From contig JANTQA010000057.1 of the NCBI GenBank assembly GCA_027625915.1, positions 10,044,001-10,108,000 of the forward strand: DNA of 64,000 nucleotides. Direction: 5' to 3'. Below the pieces are notes generated by a model. That model was given only the letters and a program-made list of their open reading frames with translations, had not been told where the DNA came from and searched no databases. The stretch is from Anaeramoeba flamelloides (Eukaryota > Metamonada > Anaeramoebidae). The translations under genes and the position numbers were made by a program. This document shows, piece after piece, positions 26,001-38,320 of this stretch (the first letter of the stretch is position 1; every line of letters starts with the position of its first letter).

Positions 26001-26743
26001 TTCCCTCCAAAAGTAAATCGAATTTTTGGGCTTTCAGTGGTACAGTTTCTGATCTATTTGATGTTTTTTAAAAAATTATTCATTGTGTTTGTTTGTTTTT
26101 GAAAGGAAGTGTTTCAAGATAAGTTAACCCAAAGAAAAAAAAAATGATCAATTTAAAAGGGAACAAATTCGAAGGGTAATAAATTTAAAAAAAAAAATAA
26201 AATAAAAAAAGAGAAAAAAAAAATAAAAATTTCGAGTGGCTTCTTTTTAATTTTGGAAACTTGTTGTTTAAGAGAAACAAAGTTCAAAAATTAAAAAAAA
26301 TAGAGATCGTTTAAACAAAGCATTGTTGTCAATAACAAAAACAAAAAAAAAAAATTTAATTTTTTGAACAGGTTTTTGAAATTATGTCACTTCAAAAAAC
26401 TTTAATAAAAATGCTTTTCTCCAATGAAAAAAATAATTTTTTGTTCAAGTTTGTTTTAATGTTGATGTTGTTTGAGAAAAATAACAAATAAAGAAAAAAA
26501 AAAAACAAAGAAACTCACAGATATGTTTCTAATGACAAGTTTAAATCTTGGTCCTTTTTCTTCTTCTTCAGGCTCTTCTCCTTCGTCTATCTTTTCGATG
26601 ACTTGCTGTTGTGATATGGGTTGGTTTTCATCTTGAGATTCTTCAGAAGTCGACTCATCTTCAAGAATTATTTCTTTCTCAACACTTTGGTTAGACTGTG
26701 TTTCTTTTTGTTGTTCATCGTTGGTAGATTCTTCAGTTGACAT
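20060..26743 (-). CDS. Multi-C2 and transglutaminase-like (TGL) domain protein, CC2D2A/CEP76-type (1069 aa, three exons)
   Basis: I joined exons 26743-26519, 26053-25388 and 22378-20060. Introns are 465 bp (donor GTGAGT, acceptor AAATAG) and 3009 bp (donor GTAAGT, acceptor AAATAG), both phase 0. The joins give continuous C2 sequence (KLVIRNIS-IRNCTTE; LENEDLL-CKVFDHST). In order: acidic N-terminus (1-65), an NT-C2-like domain (about 66-195), a second C2 (about 200-330), a third C2 (about 384-525) with Asp-rich loops FSDPF and FDYDEAGDD, and a TGL domain (about 608-700). A Lys/Glu insertion (703-780), a conserved C-terminal part ending FACGAFVQGYFGRVSSVWIM, and a Lys-rich tail follow. In the TGL core the motif reads GSAEEHA. 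The position usually held by catalytic Cys is Ala642, so it is probably a pseudoenzyme, as known for CEP76 and CC2D2A. Those proteins act at centrioles and the ciliary transition zone; a similar scaffold role here is inference. The ATG inside exon 3 (22315) is not the start, because the frame continues upstream to the splice site. Confidence 0.87.
22766..23299. mobile_element. Inverted-repeat element D (inside an intron)
   Basis: The ends are inverted copies. The left is TAAACCCCATTCCAAAAATT then TGGACACACC; the right is AACTGTGTCCAAATTTTTGG then AATTTAGTTTA. The element is about 534 bp with no ORF. Its terminus resembles those of families C and E (TAAACTCCATTCCAAAAATT at 46693), suggesting a common transposase. 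It lies in intron 2 of the C2-TGL gene. Confidence 0.7.
24066..25000. mobile_element. Inverted-repeat element family I, copy 1 (inside an intron)
   Basis: The left end GGACTAGTCTCTATTAATTT is matched in inverse at about 24965-25000 (AAATTTAATATAGACTAGTC). A near-terminal palindrome AATAAGGAATCCTTAT follows the left end. The 5' hundred bases, including TTGACCAAT, the palindrome and GAAATATGTTTAAAAT, recur in reverse orientation at 41176-41346. The interior is about 800 bp of A/T-rich sequence. Any coding content is unrecognised. Confidence 0.6.
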
Positions 26744-27250
26744 ATTAATAAAAATAAATCTTGAAGTAAAGAAAAATCAATAAAAAATAAAACCAAAAAA
26801 AACTCAAATTTTCTTCAAAACAAAAGTGTTAGTGAGTCTGAAATTTTTGTAGTTAAAGTAAATAATTTGTTCTCTTAATACCTACTTTTGTAAAGACTGA
26901 GCCAAAAAGGTAAAAAAGGAGTTTCATGACTGTGTTTGTGTAATTAACTTTAAGGTTCATAATCCTTGAAATTAAGAACTATTTTAATCCTGTATTAGTT
27001 GTGGTCACTTATTATTTTGATAATTTTATCTTCAATCTTGGGCTTGGTATGGGTTTTAGTGAAGATTCAAAAAGGCACTTTTTGAAAATTTAGTTTTTTT
27101 TTCGAAATCTGAATTGAAGATTATAATGTGAATAGATTGAAAAGTAAGATATAAAAACAAATTTTAATTTGGGGTTGTTGATTGAGATTTTTATTTAGCT
27201 TTGGTTTTGTAGGAAAGTTTTTATAATACTTTGTGTTTTTTTGGTAATTA
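26744..27250. other. 5' flank of the C2-TGL gene
   Basis: About 500 bp upstream of the ATG at 26743. The immediate leader is A/T-rich (TATTAATATG context on the coding strand). No element or regulatory motif can be distinguished. Family A copy 4 starts at its far end. Confidence 0.4.
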
Positions 27251-27726
27251 CAGTGATCAAAATAAAGCGTGAACAACTACTATAATCCGTGTTTCAAAAT
27301 ATTGTCCGTGCTTTTTTTTATTCTTTTACCAAGGCAACATTCAATCTACTAACAAATAGTATACCTAAGTTCAAATCAATTTTGAAAGTAAAAGTCTGGT
27401 TATTTTCAGTAAAATTTAAATTATTAATGCAAATAGTTGAAAATTTTCCATAATATTCTCAATTTTTTTGATTTTTTTGTTTTTTTTAATATTAAAATTT
27501 TATGAAAAATTTACTCTATTTTTTGAGATAAATTTTGCAATTTGATCCTTCATTTTTAGAATTATTTTTTCAATAATAGAACTTTAAGAAACCAATAACA
27601 TATTTTTTTAGGGTTTATTATTGGTTTCTTTGATTGGTTAATGTTTAGGTCTTCTATAACAAAAAAACACGCTTTTTATTTTGAAACACACATTATATTT
27701 TTTTGCACGCTTTATTTTGGCTACAG
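27251..27726. mobile_element. Tc1-like MITE family A, copy 4
   Basis: A complete copy flanked by TA (27249-27250 and 27727-27728). The left end is CAGTGATCAAAATAAAGCGT and the right end GCACGCTTTATTTTGGCTAC then AG. Its interior is close to copy 3 and in the same orientation: TTATTCTTTTACCAAGGCAA, CAAATAGTTGAAAATTTTCC, TTGATTGGTTAATGTTTAGG. No ORF. Confidence 0.82.
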
Positions 27727-27728
27727 TA

Positions 27729-29210
27729 GAAGAAATAAAGTATATGTAGAATAAATGGTTTAATTAAACAGCTCAAAAACCTAATTTTTCTTCTTAAATA
27801 CCCCCCAACCTAATTGTCTTAAGCTCTTGAATTTGAATTTCAAAAAATAAATAAAAATAAACAATTTATTTTTTAAAGACAATTAAAATTCTTTTCAAGG
27901 ACAAGATCCATATATCTAATACCAAAACAACACGTTGACTCACTAAAAATATACAAGCTAATCTTTTTTCGAATTTCAGGGATTGTAAACCTTAAAGTAT
28001 TTTTAATTATTTTGAAGATGAATTATTTTTTACTCAAGAGAGTATTTTAAACTTGTTTTATAATTCAATTGCAAAATTCATCTATACGTTTATAGTACAT
28101 TGTAAGCATTTTTAAAACCAAAATTATTACAATATACCATTGAAAGGCTAGTAACCACATCAACATTATTCTTGTAAAATTTATAGTAAATTCAAAAAAA
28201 AGTTATACCAATTTGAAATCAGAAAATGAAGTAAATACCTGATTACCCAGAGACCACACTTACGTTAAATTTAATTTTAAAAAATAAATTATTGTGTTTA
28301 AAATGTTTGATCCCTTTTTTCGGATTTTGGAAAAGTTGAAAAAATCAAGATATTTCTTAATTATTTCTAAAAAACTATTTTCTTTGAAGAAGAAAGAAAT
28401 CTTATATCTGCAGGATAAATTTACCTAAACTCACCTATTATAATTAAAAACGCCCAGTTTTATATAAAAAATTATAAAAAAAAATATCATAATTATAAAA
28501 AATAACTAAATAATTGATTTTGGAAAAAAGAGTATTCATTAAAAATAATTTTTATATTAATTACTGTTTAACTCAAAAAAAAAAAAAATACATTTTCCGA
28601 AAAGTATTATTATTTAAAAAAATTCCAAAATATATTTAAATAAGTACATATCCCTTAGATCTTCAAATAACCTAACTTGTTCCGAAAATAAAACTTTTGA
28701 TTTGGATTTTTATGAAAAGATTCTAAGATTTAGAAGTATTATTTAATTCTCTTTTACATAGAAAATTTTCTAATCAAAAAACGACCCAAATTATTCAATA
28801 TAGAAATTTTATAAATGATTTTTCAATATTTTATTTTTTTTTCTTATTTCTTATCATTTCTTTATTTTTCAAAAGATATTTAGACTAAACATTTTTTTTT
28901 TTTTTTTGATACGTTTTGTCATACATATAAAACCACCAGAGTTTTAATGGTTTACGTTCATAATTGTTCATTGATCTTTTTTTTTTTTTGATTTCTATTT
29001 TGGTGGATTTTTTCCCCAAAAGAGATATGGACAAATTTTTATTAATAATTTATAAAAAACATAAGATTTTTTACTATTGTATCGTAATTTTGTTGTCACA
29101 TTGATTTCAAAATCATCAGTAATATATATTTTTCGATGATAAATCTAGGTTTATACAATAAAAAAAAATATTATTTTTTCATAATTATTAAGAACATTTT
29201 TTATACACAA
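27729..29210. other. Non-coding stretch, nothing recognised
   Basis: A/T-rich DNA with T-runs near 28893-28909 and 28979-28990. No exon-like segment, inverted repeat or RNA gene could be supported. Confidence 0.45.
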
Positions 29211-29405
29211 TCAGTTTACTTTTAATATATGAACTTTCTTCTAATTTAAGATACCAAAAAATCTCAAATTAAGTCACATTTTATGGAATTTTTTTTTTTT
29301 TTTGCATAAATTATTTTACTAGAATTTGAATTTTGTGCTTTAATTTCGGGTTTTTTTGTGTATTAATTTTTTTTAAGTTCGTGTCTTAAAAGTGGAACTG
29401 ACTAT
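29211..29405. mobile_element. Palindromic MITE family B, copy 4 (degraded)
   Basis: It contains the family core: AAAAAATCTCAAATTAAG with an inverted TGCTTTAATTTCGGGTTTTT, and the end GTCTTAAAAGTGGAACTGAC. The left arm has lost most of the AAGGCACAA motif and the terminus is altered (CAGTTTACTTTTAATATATG). It appears to be the oldest of the six copies. Confidence 0.65.
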
Positions 29406-29969
29406 AACAAAGAATTATTCGTAAAATGTGAGAAAAGTGTATACTTTTGATTGTTTTAATATATAATTATTAAGTGGGTGTGTTTTCTTTGTTTTATAAT
29501 TATCCATGAATTGGGAAACAATGTTAAAATCAAATTAATCTATTTAAATATTTTGGTAATTACTTATTCTTTGAAATGATTTAGATATTTCTTTAAATTA
29601 TTTTTTTTTTACATAATCAATTTAAAGAATCTTTTTTTAGTTTTAAATTCAAATTTGCAAGTTTGAAAAAAATATTTTTGGGGTGATTGGGAATCTAGAA
29701 TAATTTGGTGGTTGTTCTTGGATTTTTATGTTAAAATAAATAAATATAAAAAAAAAATTAATAAAAATTAGATACATAATGGAATTATCTCAATTTTTTA
29801 AATTTTAAAATAATTAACGTAATTTTTTTTGTATTTAGAAATATTATACATACATATTTATTATAAAACTCATTGATTGGATTTTTTGGAATTATCTAAA
29901 TATATAATAAAATAAACTTTTACATATTTGAAAAAAATAATTTGAAATAATGATCTATTTTTTATAATA

Positions 29970-30505
29970 AACTAAAATTCAAAATTTTCCACACAGTTAA
30001 AATGTTCCAAAGAATCACACCAATACAATTTCATTCAAATTGCAGATAATTTTGTTTTTGAAAAATATGGAAATCATTTTTTCATCTTTTAGTTATTTTT
30101 TTCATTTCATTTTTTGAATTACCTAACTTGTTTCGTTCGATCAATTTTTTTTTCAACATTTGGTATTGTGTTGAAGTCAAGTTGTTCCAAATAGAAGAAC
30201 TCAAATAAAATTAATTAGTAGTATCTGACCATTTGATCGGTCAATATTCCTAATAGAATTTATACAAATTTAATAATGCATTTTTTTGTTTTGCTCTCTC
30301 CAAAATTTTTAACACACTCTTGATTTATTAGTATTAATAATTATTTATTTATTGTTTTGTGAGTATTTTAATTTATAAACAAGTGTTAACATTTCAATTG
30401 GTGATTGGTTCTAATTTGGTATTTCTTTGGGAATTGATTAAATAAGTTTTTTTTTTCACAAATCAAATTTTGGTGTGTTATAAATTTTAAATTGGGGTTT
30501 AGTCT
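29970..30505. mobile_element. Repeat family E, copy 2
   Basis: A direct repeat of 10610-11140 with the same order of landmarks (see that entry). Its ends are better preserved: TAAACTAAAATTCAAAATTT at the left and AAATTTTAAATTGGGGTTTA at the right are imperfect inverse copies. This places it in the same terminal-motif group as families C and D. Confidence 0.75.
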
Positions 30506-32225
30506 ACAAAATAATTATGGTGCATACAATCTTTATATTTTTATTTCATTTTTCAGTCCTAAAGTGTGGTATTTTATGTGTGTATGTATATGTACACACT
30601 ATAAGTTCTATATTTGCTAAAATTTATTTGAAAATGTAATGATTATTATTTCCATAAAATCAGATACCCTGAAATGTATAGTAAGAAATAAATAAAGAAA
30701 TTAGTTATAAATTCTAGTTAATGTCTTTTTTATTTTTATTGGCAGACTAAAATATTTTTTATAATAGGTGATATTATCCGGCATTTTTTAAATATATTTC
30801 TTCACTGGTCAGAATAATTATAAGCGCACACAATAATGTACTAACCTAGCGGGGTTTCAATCACATTGAGTAATTAATATTTTATTCTAATTACATATTA
30901 AAATTCTATAATTCCACCAAAATTCAATATTATTCTCTATTATAACTTTTCTGATCCAAATTTCCAAAAAAAAAAAAAAAAAAAATAATTGAAAAAATGC
31001 CAAAGAATATCAATTGATAATTTTGTAAAAAATTTTTTTTATCTAAAAATTAAAAACTTAATGAACTTTGAAGGTTATATTTTGTATTATTTACTTGGTA
31101 TTCATTTTAGAGTTTTGGTTTTTAAATAATAATTTATAAAATTAGGGTTTTTGTTTTTCAAGAAAATAAAATTTTCTAAAAACATATTGGTACTTTAGAT
31201 TCCAAACTGTTTCTTTTAAAAATTTAAAGATTATTATTATTTATTTTGTAAAAACCTTTTATTACACACATATAGAAATAAAATGACCAACCTTCAGTTC
31301 AAGGATATTTTTTCCGACCTTTAGAGTGTTGAGATATTGTTTGTTTTTTGGATTTCATTACACAAAAAAAGAATTTTCAGAAAAAAATGTACAAAGAAAA
31401 TAACCTATTTCAAAGCAAAAAAACAAAAAATAAATAAATATTTCTATTTTAAAAGTATATCTCTGAATGAAAATTCTAAATAAAAAATATCTTTAAATGA
31501 TTTTCGGGTACAAGTTCAAATGTTGAAACATTTTAAACTTGTAAAAATCTACAGTTAGAATAAATTTGAACAGCTTGAGGAATTTTTTTGATATTTATAC
31601 ATTTGAAATGAAATAGTATAATATAATTTTGGTATGGATCTAAAAAGGGTGAAAATGTTGAAAATTGTGAAGTATGAAAAGTTGATATTTGTTATAAAAG
31701 AAAACTCAACTTGTTAAATTTAACTAAGATTAAAGTACTCTTTCAAGAGTATTTAGAGAGACAATTTCCATGTTTTTATCTTTCAGCGTATTCATTAAAG
31801 TGTTGAACGAAACTGTTAAATATCGACTCTATTAATCTATAAACTAATTTCAACTTGATGTTAGAACAATTTGAACATTTTTTTATTAATGAGAAGAATT
31901 TAGATAATATCCGAGTTTTTATCAACAAATATAAAAAATAAAATAATAAAAAATAAAGATTAAAAAAAAAAAAAAACAAAAATTCATTTTTGAAAATTTT
32001 TATGGATTGAAAGACAATAAAAATAAAATTTTATAAATATAAAATTAATATTGTTTGTGAAATTAACAAGCAATCAAAACAATACAAACAAAGGTCATTT
32101 CATTTTAAAATATAAATGATAATTGAAATAGTAATAAAGATTCAAAAAAAAAAAAAAATTAAATTGAAATAATTGAACAATAAAGAAGGAACAACGTAAA
32201 AAACAGAATAAAATAAAAAAAATCT
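30506..32225. other. Non-coding 3' flank of alpha-actinin
   Basis: No gene supported. The 31776-31979 frame is not ATG-led and encodes Phe/Leu-rich noise. Nothing else could be recognised. Confidence 0.45.
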
Positions 32226-34229
32226 TTAGTTATAAAGAACTTCGTTGGTAAAGGTGTCGTAATCGTAACCCGATTCCAATGGGTTTGATCGTTCTTTGAC
32301 GAATTCCATGACGTTCTTTTTCAATTGGGCTTGTCCCATGTCGCTTTCTTCGACAAAGGATTTGTCCTTGGAGACGATCTTCCATGATTGGAGGATTTGT
32401 TCAGCGGTATCGGAATCTTCAATTCTTCCTGTCATGAAGTCGACGAATTCGTTAAATTCTAAGGTACCTGATCCATCTGAATCGTATTTGTCAAAGACTT
32501 GTTTCATTTCTTCTTCACTAAGGTCGTCACCTAAGGCGTTGAGGACGCCAGCGAATTCGTATGGGTAGAGTGATCCCTTTTTGTCTTTATCAAATAATTC
32601 AAACATTTGTTTAAATTCGTCGAGTTGTTCCTGTGTGACCTTGGCGCCTTCGTTGACGAATTTTTGGTTTTCAAGGAGGGATCTTTGGTCTTGAGCGAAT
32701 TTCAAGAGTTCGTTGTAACTGGATTCGAGGACATCATAGGATACCTCAGTGTAGTATTCAAGGCTAGCATCGGTGACTCTGTCAGAGAGTTCTTTTGCCT
32801 TGTCAAGTCTGTATGCGTTATTGTTGATCTCTTCAATGACGCCGTCCATTTCTTGGATTTGGGTGTCAATGTCGCCTTCAATACCGGAGATTTTGTTTTT
32901 GGTGTCTTGTGCCCATTGGTGATATTCTCTGGCAACACCTTCGAGTTCGTCAAGGAGTTCTCTGTTAAGCTTTTGGAGATGATCTCTAAGGGCTTTGGAT
33001 CGGTTGGTTTCGGATTCAACCAAGACGTCCCAAAGTTGCTCGATTTCCTGTGCGCTTAATCCTTCTGGTGGGGTGTAAAGGTTTCTGTTGTTAACACGGA
33101 GTTTTGTGTTTAACTTTCCAAGATCACTGTTGACTTCTAATTTCTTTCTGATCAATTCTGGTTTGACGGTTCTTTTATATTCCTTGAATTCATCTAATTG
33201 TTCCTTGATACCTTGGATGGTATCAGCAAAGTTTCTGTCATCAAGAATTCCAATTTGGTTGTTTAATTGTTCAACTAAATCGTTAGCAACGTCGTTATAA
33301 CCATTCTTTTGTTCCTCTAAGGCCATAACTAATTCAACAACTTTGTTAATTCTTCTTCCTGCATTTTCGGCTTTTTGTCCCTTGGAGAAGACCTTGAAAT
33401 ATTCGGCCAAGTATGTCATAACAGCTCTTTCATCTGGTTTGACTTCGATCATATCTTCAGCATCAAGGAATTTTGGGATCCCTAATTCTTTTTCTGCAAC
33501 CTCAAAGGCCAAATTCAAGTTTCCTTCTTTGTCGTTACCATCTAAGCTTTCATAATCAATCAAGTCAGGTCTGTGTTTGTGAATCAAGGCACAGAAACCG
33601 AGTCCATCTTGCCATGACCATGTGAATTCTTTGATGTCAACATTGTCATAATCAGCGGTCTTTCTTTGACACCATAAGAGAAGGGCTTCTTTGGCAGTCA
33701 ATTCTTCAACAGAAATTTCGGCAATGGCAAATCTCAAAATAACAGTCCAGACCATACCAAGAATCAATTTTAAGTTACCACTATAAATATCTATTGGTTT
33801 TATTTTTTGAGTTTCATTTTTGTTTTTTTGTTGTTTGCAAAAATAGAAAAAAAAAAAAAAAAAAAAAAAAAGGGGAAAAAAGTTTTTTTGTTAATTGTGT
33901 CAAAAAAAAAAATAAAGCAAATTCGTTTTTTTTAAGAATGACAATTTACCTCCAGCACCAATAGCAGTCAATTTGACATCTCTTGATTCAATAAATTTGA
34001 GAGCAATTTCAATATTTTCTCTCATTTGAATTTCCATTCTTGGGTTTTTGTTATGTCTTCCAAATGTATGTTCACCAATTACTTCGAGTAATTGGATAAG
34101 ATTGATACCGGTTTTGAAAGCGGTTTGAAGATCTTCAACTTGGATTCCTCTTTTTCCAAGATGTGCGTTAACCCATCTAGTAAAGGCCTTTTGTTGAACC
34201 TTTACCCAGCTTTGATCCATAACAGACAT
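32226..34229 (-). CDS. Alpha-actinin with a short rod (614 aa, two exons)
   Basis: F-actin cross-linking protein of the cortical cytoskeleton, normally an antiparallel dimer. The exons are 34229-33950 and 33790-32226. The 159-bp intron has donor GTAAAT and acceptor CAATAG, and the phase-1 join restores AIGAG-DIYSGNLKLILGMVW, the conserved start of the second calponin-homology (CH) domain. CH1 is about residues 8-100, including WVNAHLGKRG, and CH2 about 119-228, including LLLWCQRKTADY. Residues about 231-476 form a helical rod of only about two spectrin-like repeats. EF-hand 1 has loop DKDKKGSLYPYE (494-505) and EF-hand 2 has loop DSDGSGTLEFNE (530-541). Both keep canonical Ca2+ ligands, so bundling should be calcium-sensitive. 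A Ca-insensitive EF module ends the protein. Vertebrate alpha-actinins have about 890 residues and four repeats; short rods are known from Entamoeba. Translation starts at the ATG at 34229, because the frame upstream of it has no ATG. Exons are markedly less AT-rich than the flanks. Confidence 0.96.
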
Positions 34230-34310
34230 GATAGTTCTATTAAGTTTCAAATTTTACAAAAAAAAAAAAAAAAAAAGAAAAAAAACAAAAAAAAAAAAAA
34301 TTTTAACACG

Positions 34311-34344
<34 letters not shown>

Positions 34345-37300
34345 AAAAAGATAAAATTTAAAAAAAAAAAAAGAAAAAAAATTTACGATTATTAAATGAA
34401 TAAAAAGAAATATAAAAAAATGAATCCAAACAAAAGACAAAAACTCTTGAGATCTTTTTTACAAAAACTAATTTTGAGAAAAAAAAAAATAAGCAAGGTT
34501 TTAGGCTAATTTGAAAATTTAACACCATCTCATCTTTTTCATTTTTTCTTTTAAAAATTTGAAATTAGAAAAATTGAACAAAATATACCCCAAACCAACC
34601 GTTTGTACAAATTTTCACTGTTTTTGGAATATTAAGCAAAATTATAAAATAAAAAGTAAAACTCACTTTTTTAAAACAATTATAGAAAACTCATTTTTTG
34701 AGTTATTAGAAAAACTCTTGATAATTGTCAAAATAAAAAACAAACTTTAACACACATATACGTGTATTGTCATTATCTTGGAGTCTTTTTATCACTCTTA
34801 TTTATATCAATAATTTGTAAAAACTTAAAAGCTTTCCTATTTTTCTGTTGGTTGTATTTCAATTAAAACGTGATCATGGTTTTTTTTCGCTTAATTGTAT
34901 GAAGAGGATAAAGAGCTTATTTTACTTATTATTTTTATCTTTTTGTTTCGAACTTTTCATAAACCATTAATGAAGCACAATACATGGTATTGTCATTTAC
35001 CCACCATGCTTCATCGAACTACCCTTTAAAAAATGAAAGCAAGTTTTTCCTATCTTTTCTCATTTTATTAAATAAAATTTACATTTGTCAAATTTTACTT
35101 TTTTGAGATTATTTGTGTTTTCAAGGAAAAATGAAAGTATTTGGTTTGAGTAGTTGTTCTTTATTAAGACAAAATTTCAATATTCGAAAACACAACAAAC
35201 TGATCTGAAAAGGAAAGGTTTTTGATTGTACAGTTTTTTTTTTGAACGAAATACACAATTAAAACGATAATTAAACTTTGGAAAATAGCCTGAGAATTTT
35301 TGACATGACAAAAATAGAACATTTATAAAAAAACTGTCTAGACTTTTTACAAGTCTCCAATTGACAGTTTCTAGGATTGAGACAAATAATTTTTCAATAC
35401 ATTGGTATTTGATATTTAAATTGGATAAAATTTCGATTGGTTTTCTTTGTTTTCAATTCTAAAATCTTGTCTTTGTCCAAGAAGATTGTTATCCCAATCA
35501 ATCTCAGAATAAAGTTCTAAACAAATAACTGAGATCATAAATTAGAATCTATACCTTTGCAAGTTTCTTGGTTAAAAAAGGAAGAAAAAATTTTTTCCCA
35601 TTTATTCTTCAAATATTATCAATTTCAAATACTTTACAAAAGTTGTAGATAGTCTGGGGATTAACACTTTCCAAGGAGAAGTCAAGATTAAGTTGGGTTG
35701 TTATTGGGTTTAAATCAAAGTAGTGTTACATGTATCAAAGGTCACTAAAAAAATCGGAGTAATCAAGTAATAATATTTGTTGATCTCATCAATTAAAAAT
35801 GATCCATTGTATTCGTAAAAAACCCCAACAATTTCAGAAAAAAATATGCATTTCACCACAATTTTAAAGGTTGAATTATCAATATTCAGACTTCCAAAGT
35901 TGCAAAATATCTTTCTTAAATTTGTCTCGAACTGTAGATTAGTTGCTAAAAAATTTATTTTTTTTAGAAACTTATATAATTAACGAATAAAGTTTTTAAA
36001 AAATTGTTTCTGAAAAATTGGAAATATATTGATGTTACAATTAACTTTATCAAAAATGAAACAAAACTTATTAATATTTGGAGTTTTTAATATCAATCAT
36101 CATTGAGTTAATCTTTAAAATTAAAAAATTATAAAATTAGTTACTTTTAGAAGTAAATAATAGGAATTATCCGAATACACTAGACTATTATTTTGAGTTA
36201 ATATTTTTAGATTGGGAAAAGTAATGAAAAAAATATATCCAAAATTTATCTTTTTAATTGTGATCATCAGTAAAAAATGTAATAATTTATTGGACAACAA
36301 GATTTTTTATAATAGATTTTTTCAAGCTATTTGAGCTATGGCACACTGATACCATTTACATCAAATTAGAATACACTTGGGTTATAGAGAAATTCATTGT
36401 AACTATAATCCATTAAAAAGGTTAAAAATACCTAACCTTTTCAATTTATCAATTGAAAGTTGAATATTCAATTGATCTCTGTATTCATACGAAATTGAGG
36501 ATCTATCAACTAAGAACCAAAATAAAAAAATCTCATACCTAACACAAGATAATTATTTTCCAGTTTCAGATATTTTGATACTTGAACAAATTCGATTCAA
36601 ACAAAGAAAAAAAAATTTTTTTTGTTTGATATCTCGATTATTTTCAATAATTTCGAATAATGGAAAGACAAAAAAACATAATTGTACATACTTTCGTGAA
36701 ACATTATTTCCTAGAATAATTACTAATTTTCAAATGAGAAATAGGAACAATCTAATTTGGAGTTCAAAAAAATACAGAAAAAATATTGACAAATAATTTT
36801 ACAATTAAGAGTTTTATGATCATTTTAAAATTATTTTTTTTTTTGAATAATTTCATATTCTCTAAATATTTTTAACAATAACAAGCTATTAAAAATAAAT
36901 ATCAAATATTTTGAAATAATTTTGAAATAGTTATTTTTGCAAGGGGGTGTTCAAAAAACAATTTTAAAAGAATGATAATACACACAAAAAAAGGATAAAT
37001 TTAAAAAAAAAAAAATTATTGAAAATCTCCAAATATAATGTCTTCTAATAATATGTCTTGATATGGAATTGCAAGGATATATTGTTACATACCCCACATA
37101 CATACACTCATAATTAAACAATAATGTTATTTCGAAACAGGGAATAGCCATCCAAGTGTACAAAAGATTTCTTTTTTTTAGTTTTTCTTCCAAAAACCAA
37201 TTTATCTCAAAAAAAACTCTCCAAATTGAGATGTGTTGTTTTTACGCCCCTACTATTTGTTTAAAAATAAATGAAACAAAATTTTTATTTAACTTTTGAA

Positions 37301-37969
37301 AAAAAAAAAAAACCATATAATCAATCAATGGAAAATTTCAAATTTTTATAATTCTGTAAAGAAGCTTAAATTGTACATTTTGCTTTTGGGGTTGGGAACT
37401 TTGATGTTTTATATTAATTCTTTATTGATTTTTTTTTGGAAATATAAATTAAAATTTTGATATGTTTATTTTTTAATTACCCGTATTGCTATGGATTCAA
37501 AATTATTTGAAATAAACAAAATAGGGGATTTATTTTGGTTTTTACACACTTATAAATAGATTTTTATTTTTTTAAAAAAAAACACATTAATAAAACTCTT
37601 TTGAAAAACATCCCCATCAACACAATTTGTAAATTCTATTGGTTAACTTTAAACAATTTAAAGAAGGATTTTCAAGGTAAAAAAAAAAAAAATATTATGC
37701 TCAAGATTTCTCACTTTTAACAGCAAGATAGAAGAAACTTTTTGAAACAAACAACAGAACAATTTCGAAATCAGTTTGGGTAATCGTATTTGGACACCCC
37801 TCTGAATTTAACAGAGCATTTTTGACTTAATAAAAGACTATGATGTGATTTAATTGATAGAAAAAGAAAAAAAAAAAAACAAAGAAGGTTTTATTTTTAG
37901 TTTTACAAAAAATCACTATTAAGCAAAAAAAATATATATATAATAATGACTTTAATCATGATTATTTTA
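34230..37969. other. Non-coding 5' flank of alpha-actinin and beyond
   Basis: A-runs on the + strand at 34259-34375 form the leader and promoter-proximal region of alpha-actinin (T-rich on the coding strand). The rest is A/T-rich with repeat K copy 2 at 36253-36415. The 36951-37193 frame lacks an ATG start at its listed end and is not called. Confidence 0.45.
36253..36415. repeat. Dispersed repeat K, copy 2
   Basis: Matches 12681-12850 in the same orientation: GTGATCATCAGT, AATGTAATAATTTATTGG, CTATTTGAGCTATGGCACAC, TGATACCATTTACATCAAAT, GGTTATAGAGAAATTC. Boundaries are approximate. Confidence 0.55.
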
Positions 37970-38167
37970 CAGCCAGTTTCACTTTTAAGGCACAAACTTT
38001 CAACGAAATTTAAGGCACAAAAAAAAATCTCAAATTAAAGCAGAAAATTCAAATTCTAATAAAAATAAATTGGAAAAAAAAAAATTCAAATTTTGTGCCT
38101 TAATTTGAATTTTTTATTGTGACTTAAATTCCGTTGAAAGTTTGTGCCTTAAAAGTTAAACTGACTG
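37970..38167. mobile_element. Palindromic MITE family B, copy 5
   Basis: 198 bp with long complementary arms. The left arm CAGCCAGTTTCACTTTTAAG, GCACAAACTTTCAACGAAAT is mirrored by GTTGAAAGTTTGTGCCTTAA, AAGTTAAACTGACTG. It is TA-flanked on the left; the right flank reads CA. One of the least diverged copies. Confidence 0.8.
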
Positions 38168-38320
38168 CACACAAAAGTACAATCAAAAGAACCACGTGTA
38201 AAAAATTCGCACTTTTGGGTATCCATGGAAGCCAGGAGAAAACCTAAATTGATTCTGGCAACTAGGAATAAATATATGACTGTATAGAACTGATTTATTG
38301 GTACCCAAGAGTAAATATGA

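Noticed and set aside
25376-26743. Two separate small genes at 25376-25993 and 26456-26743
   Set aside because: The first has no ATG and the second reads into a GTGAGT donor. Phase-0 splicing links both to one C2-domain protein.
32607-33059. 150-residue open frame antisense to alpha-actinin
   Set aside because: It overlaps a well-supported alpha-actinin exon whose balanced codon use leaves antisense frames open. The start is not ATG and no domain is visible.
36951-37193. 80-residue antisense frame with some protein-like residues
   Set aside because: It begins at TTG, has no in-frame ATG with good context, shows no domain and has no splice-linked neighbours.
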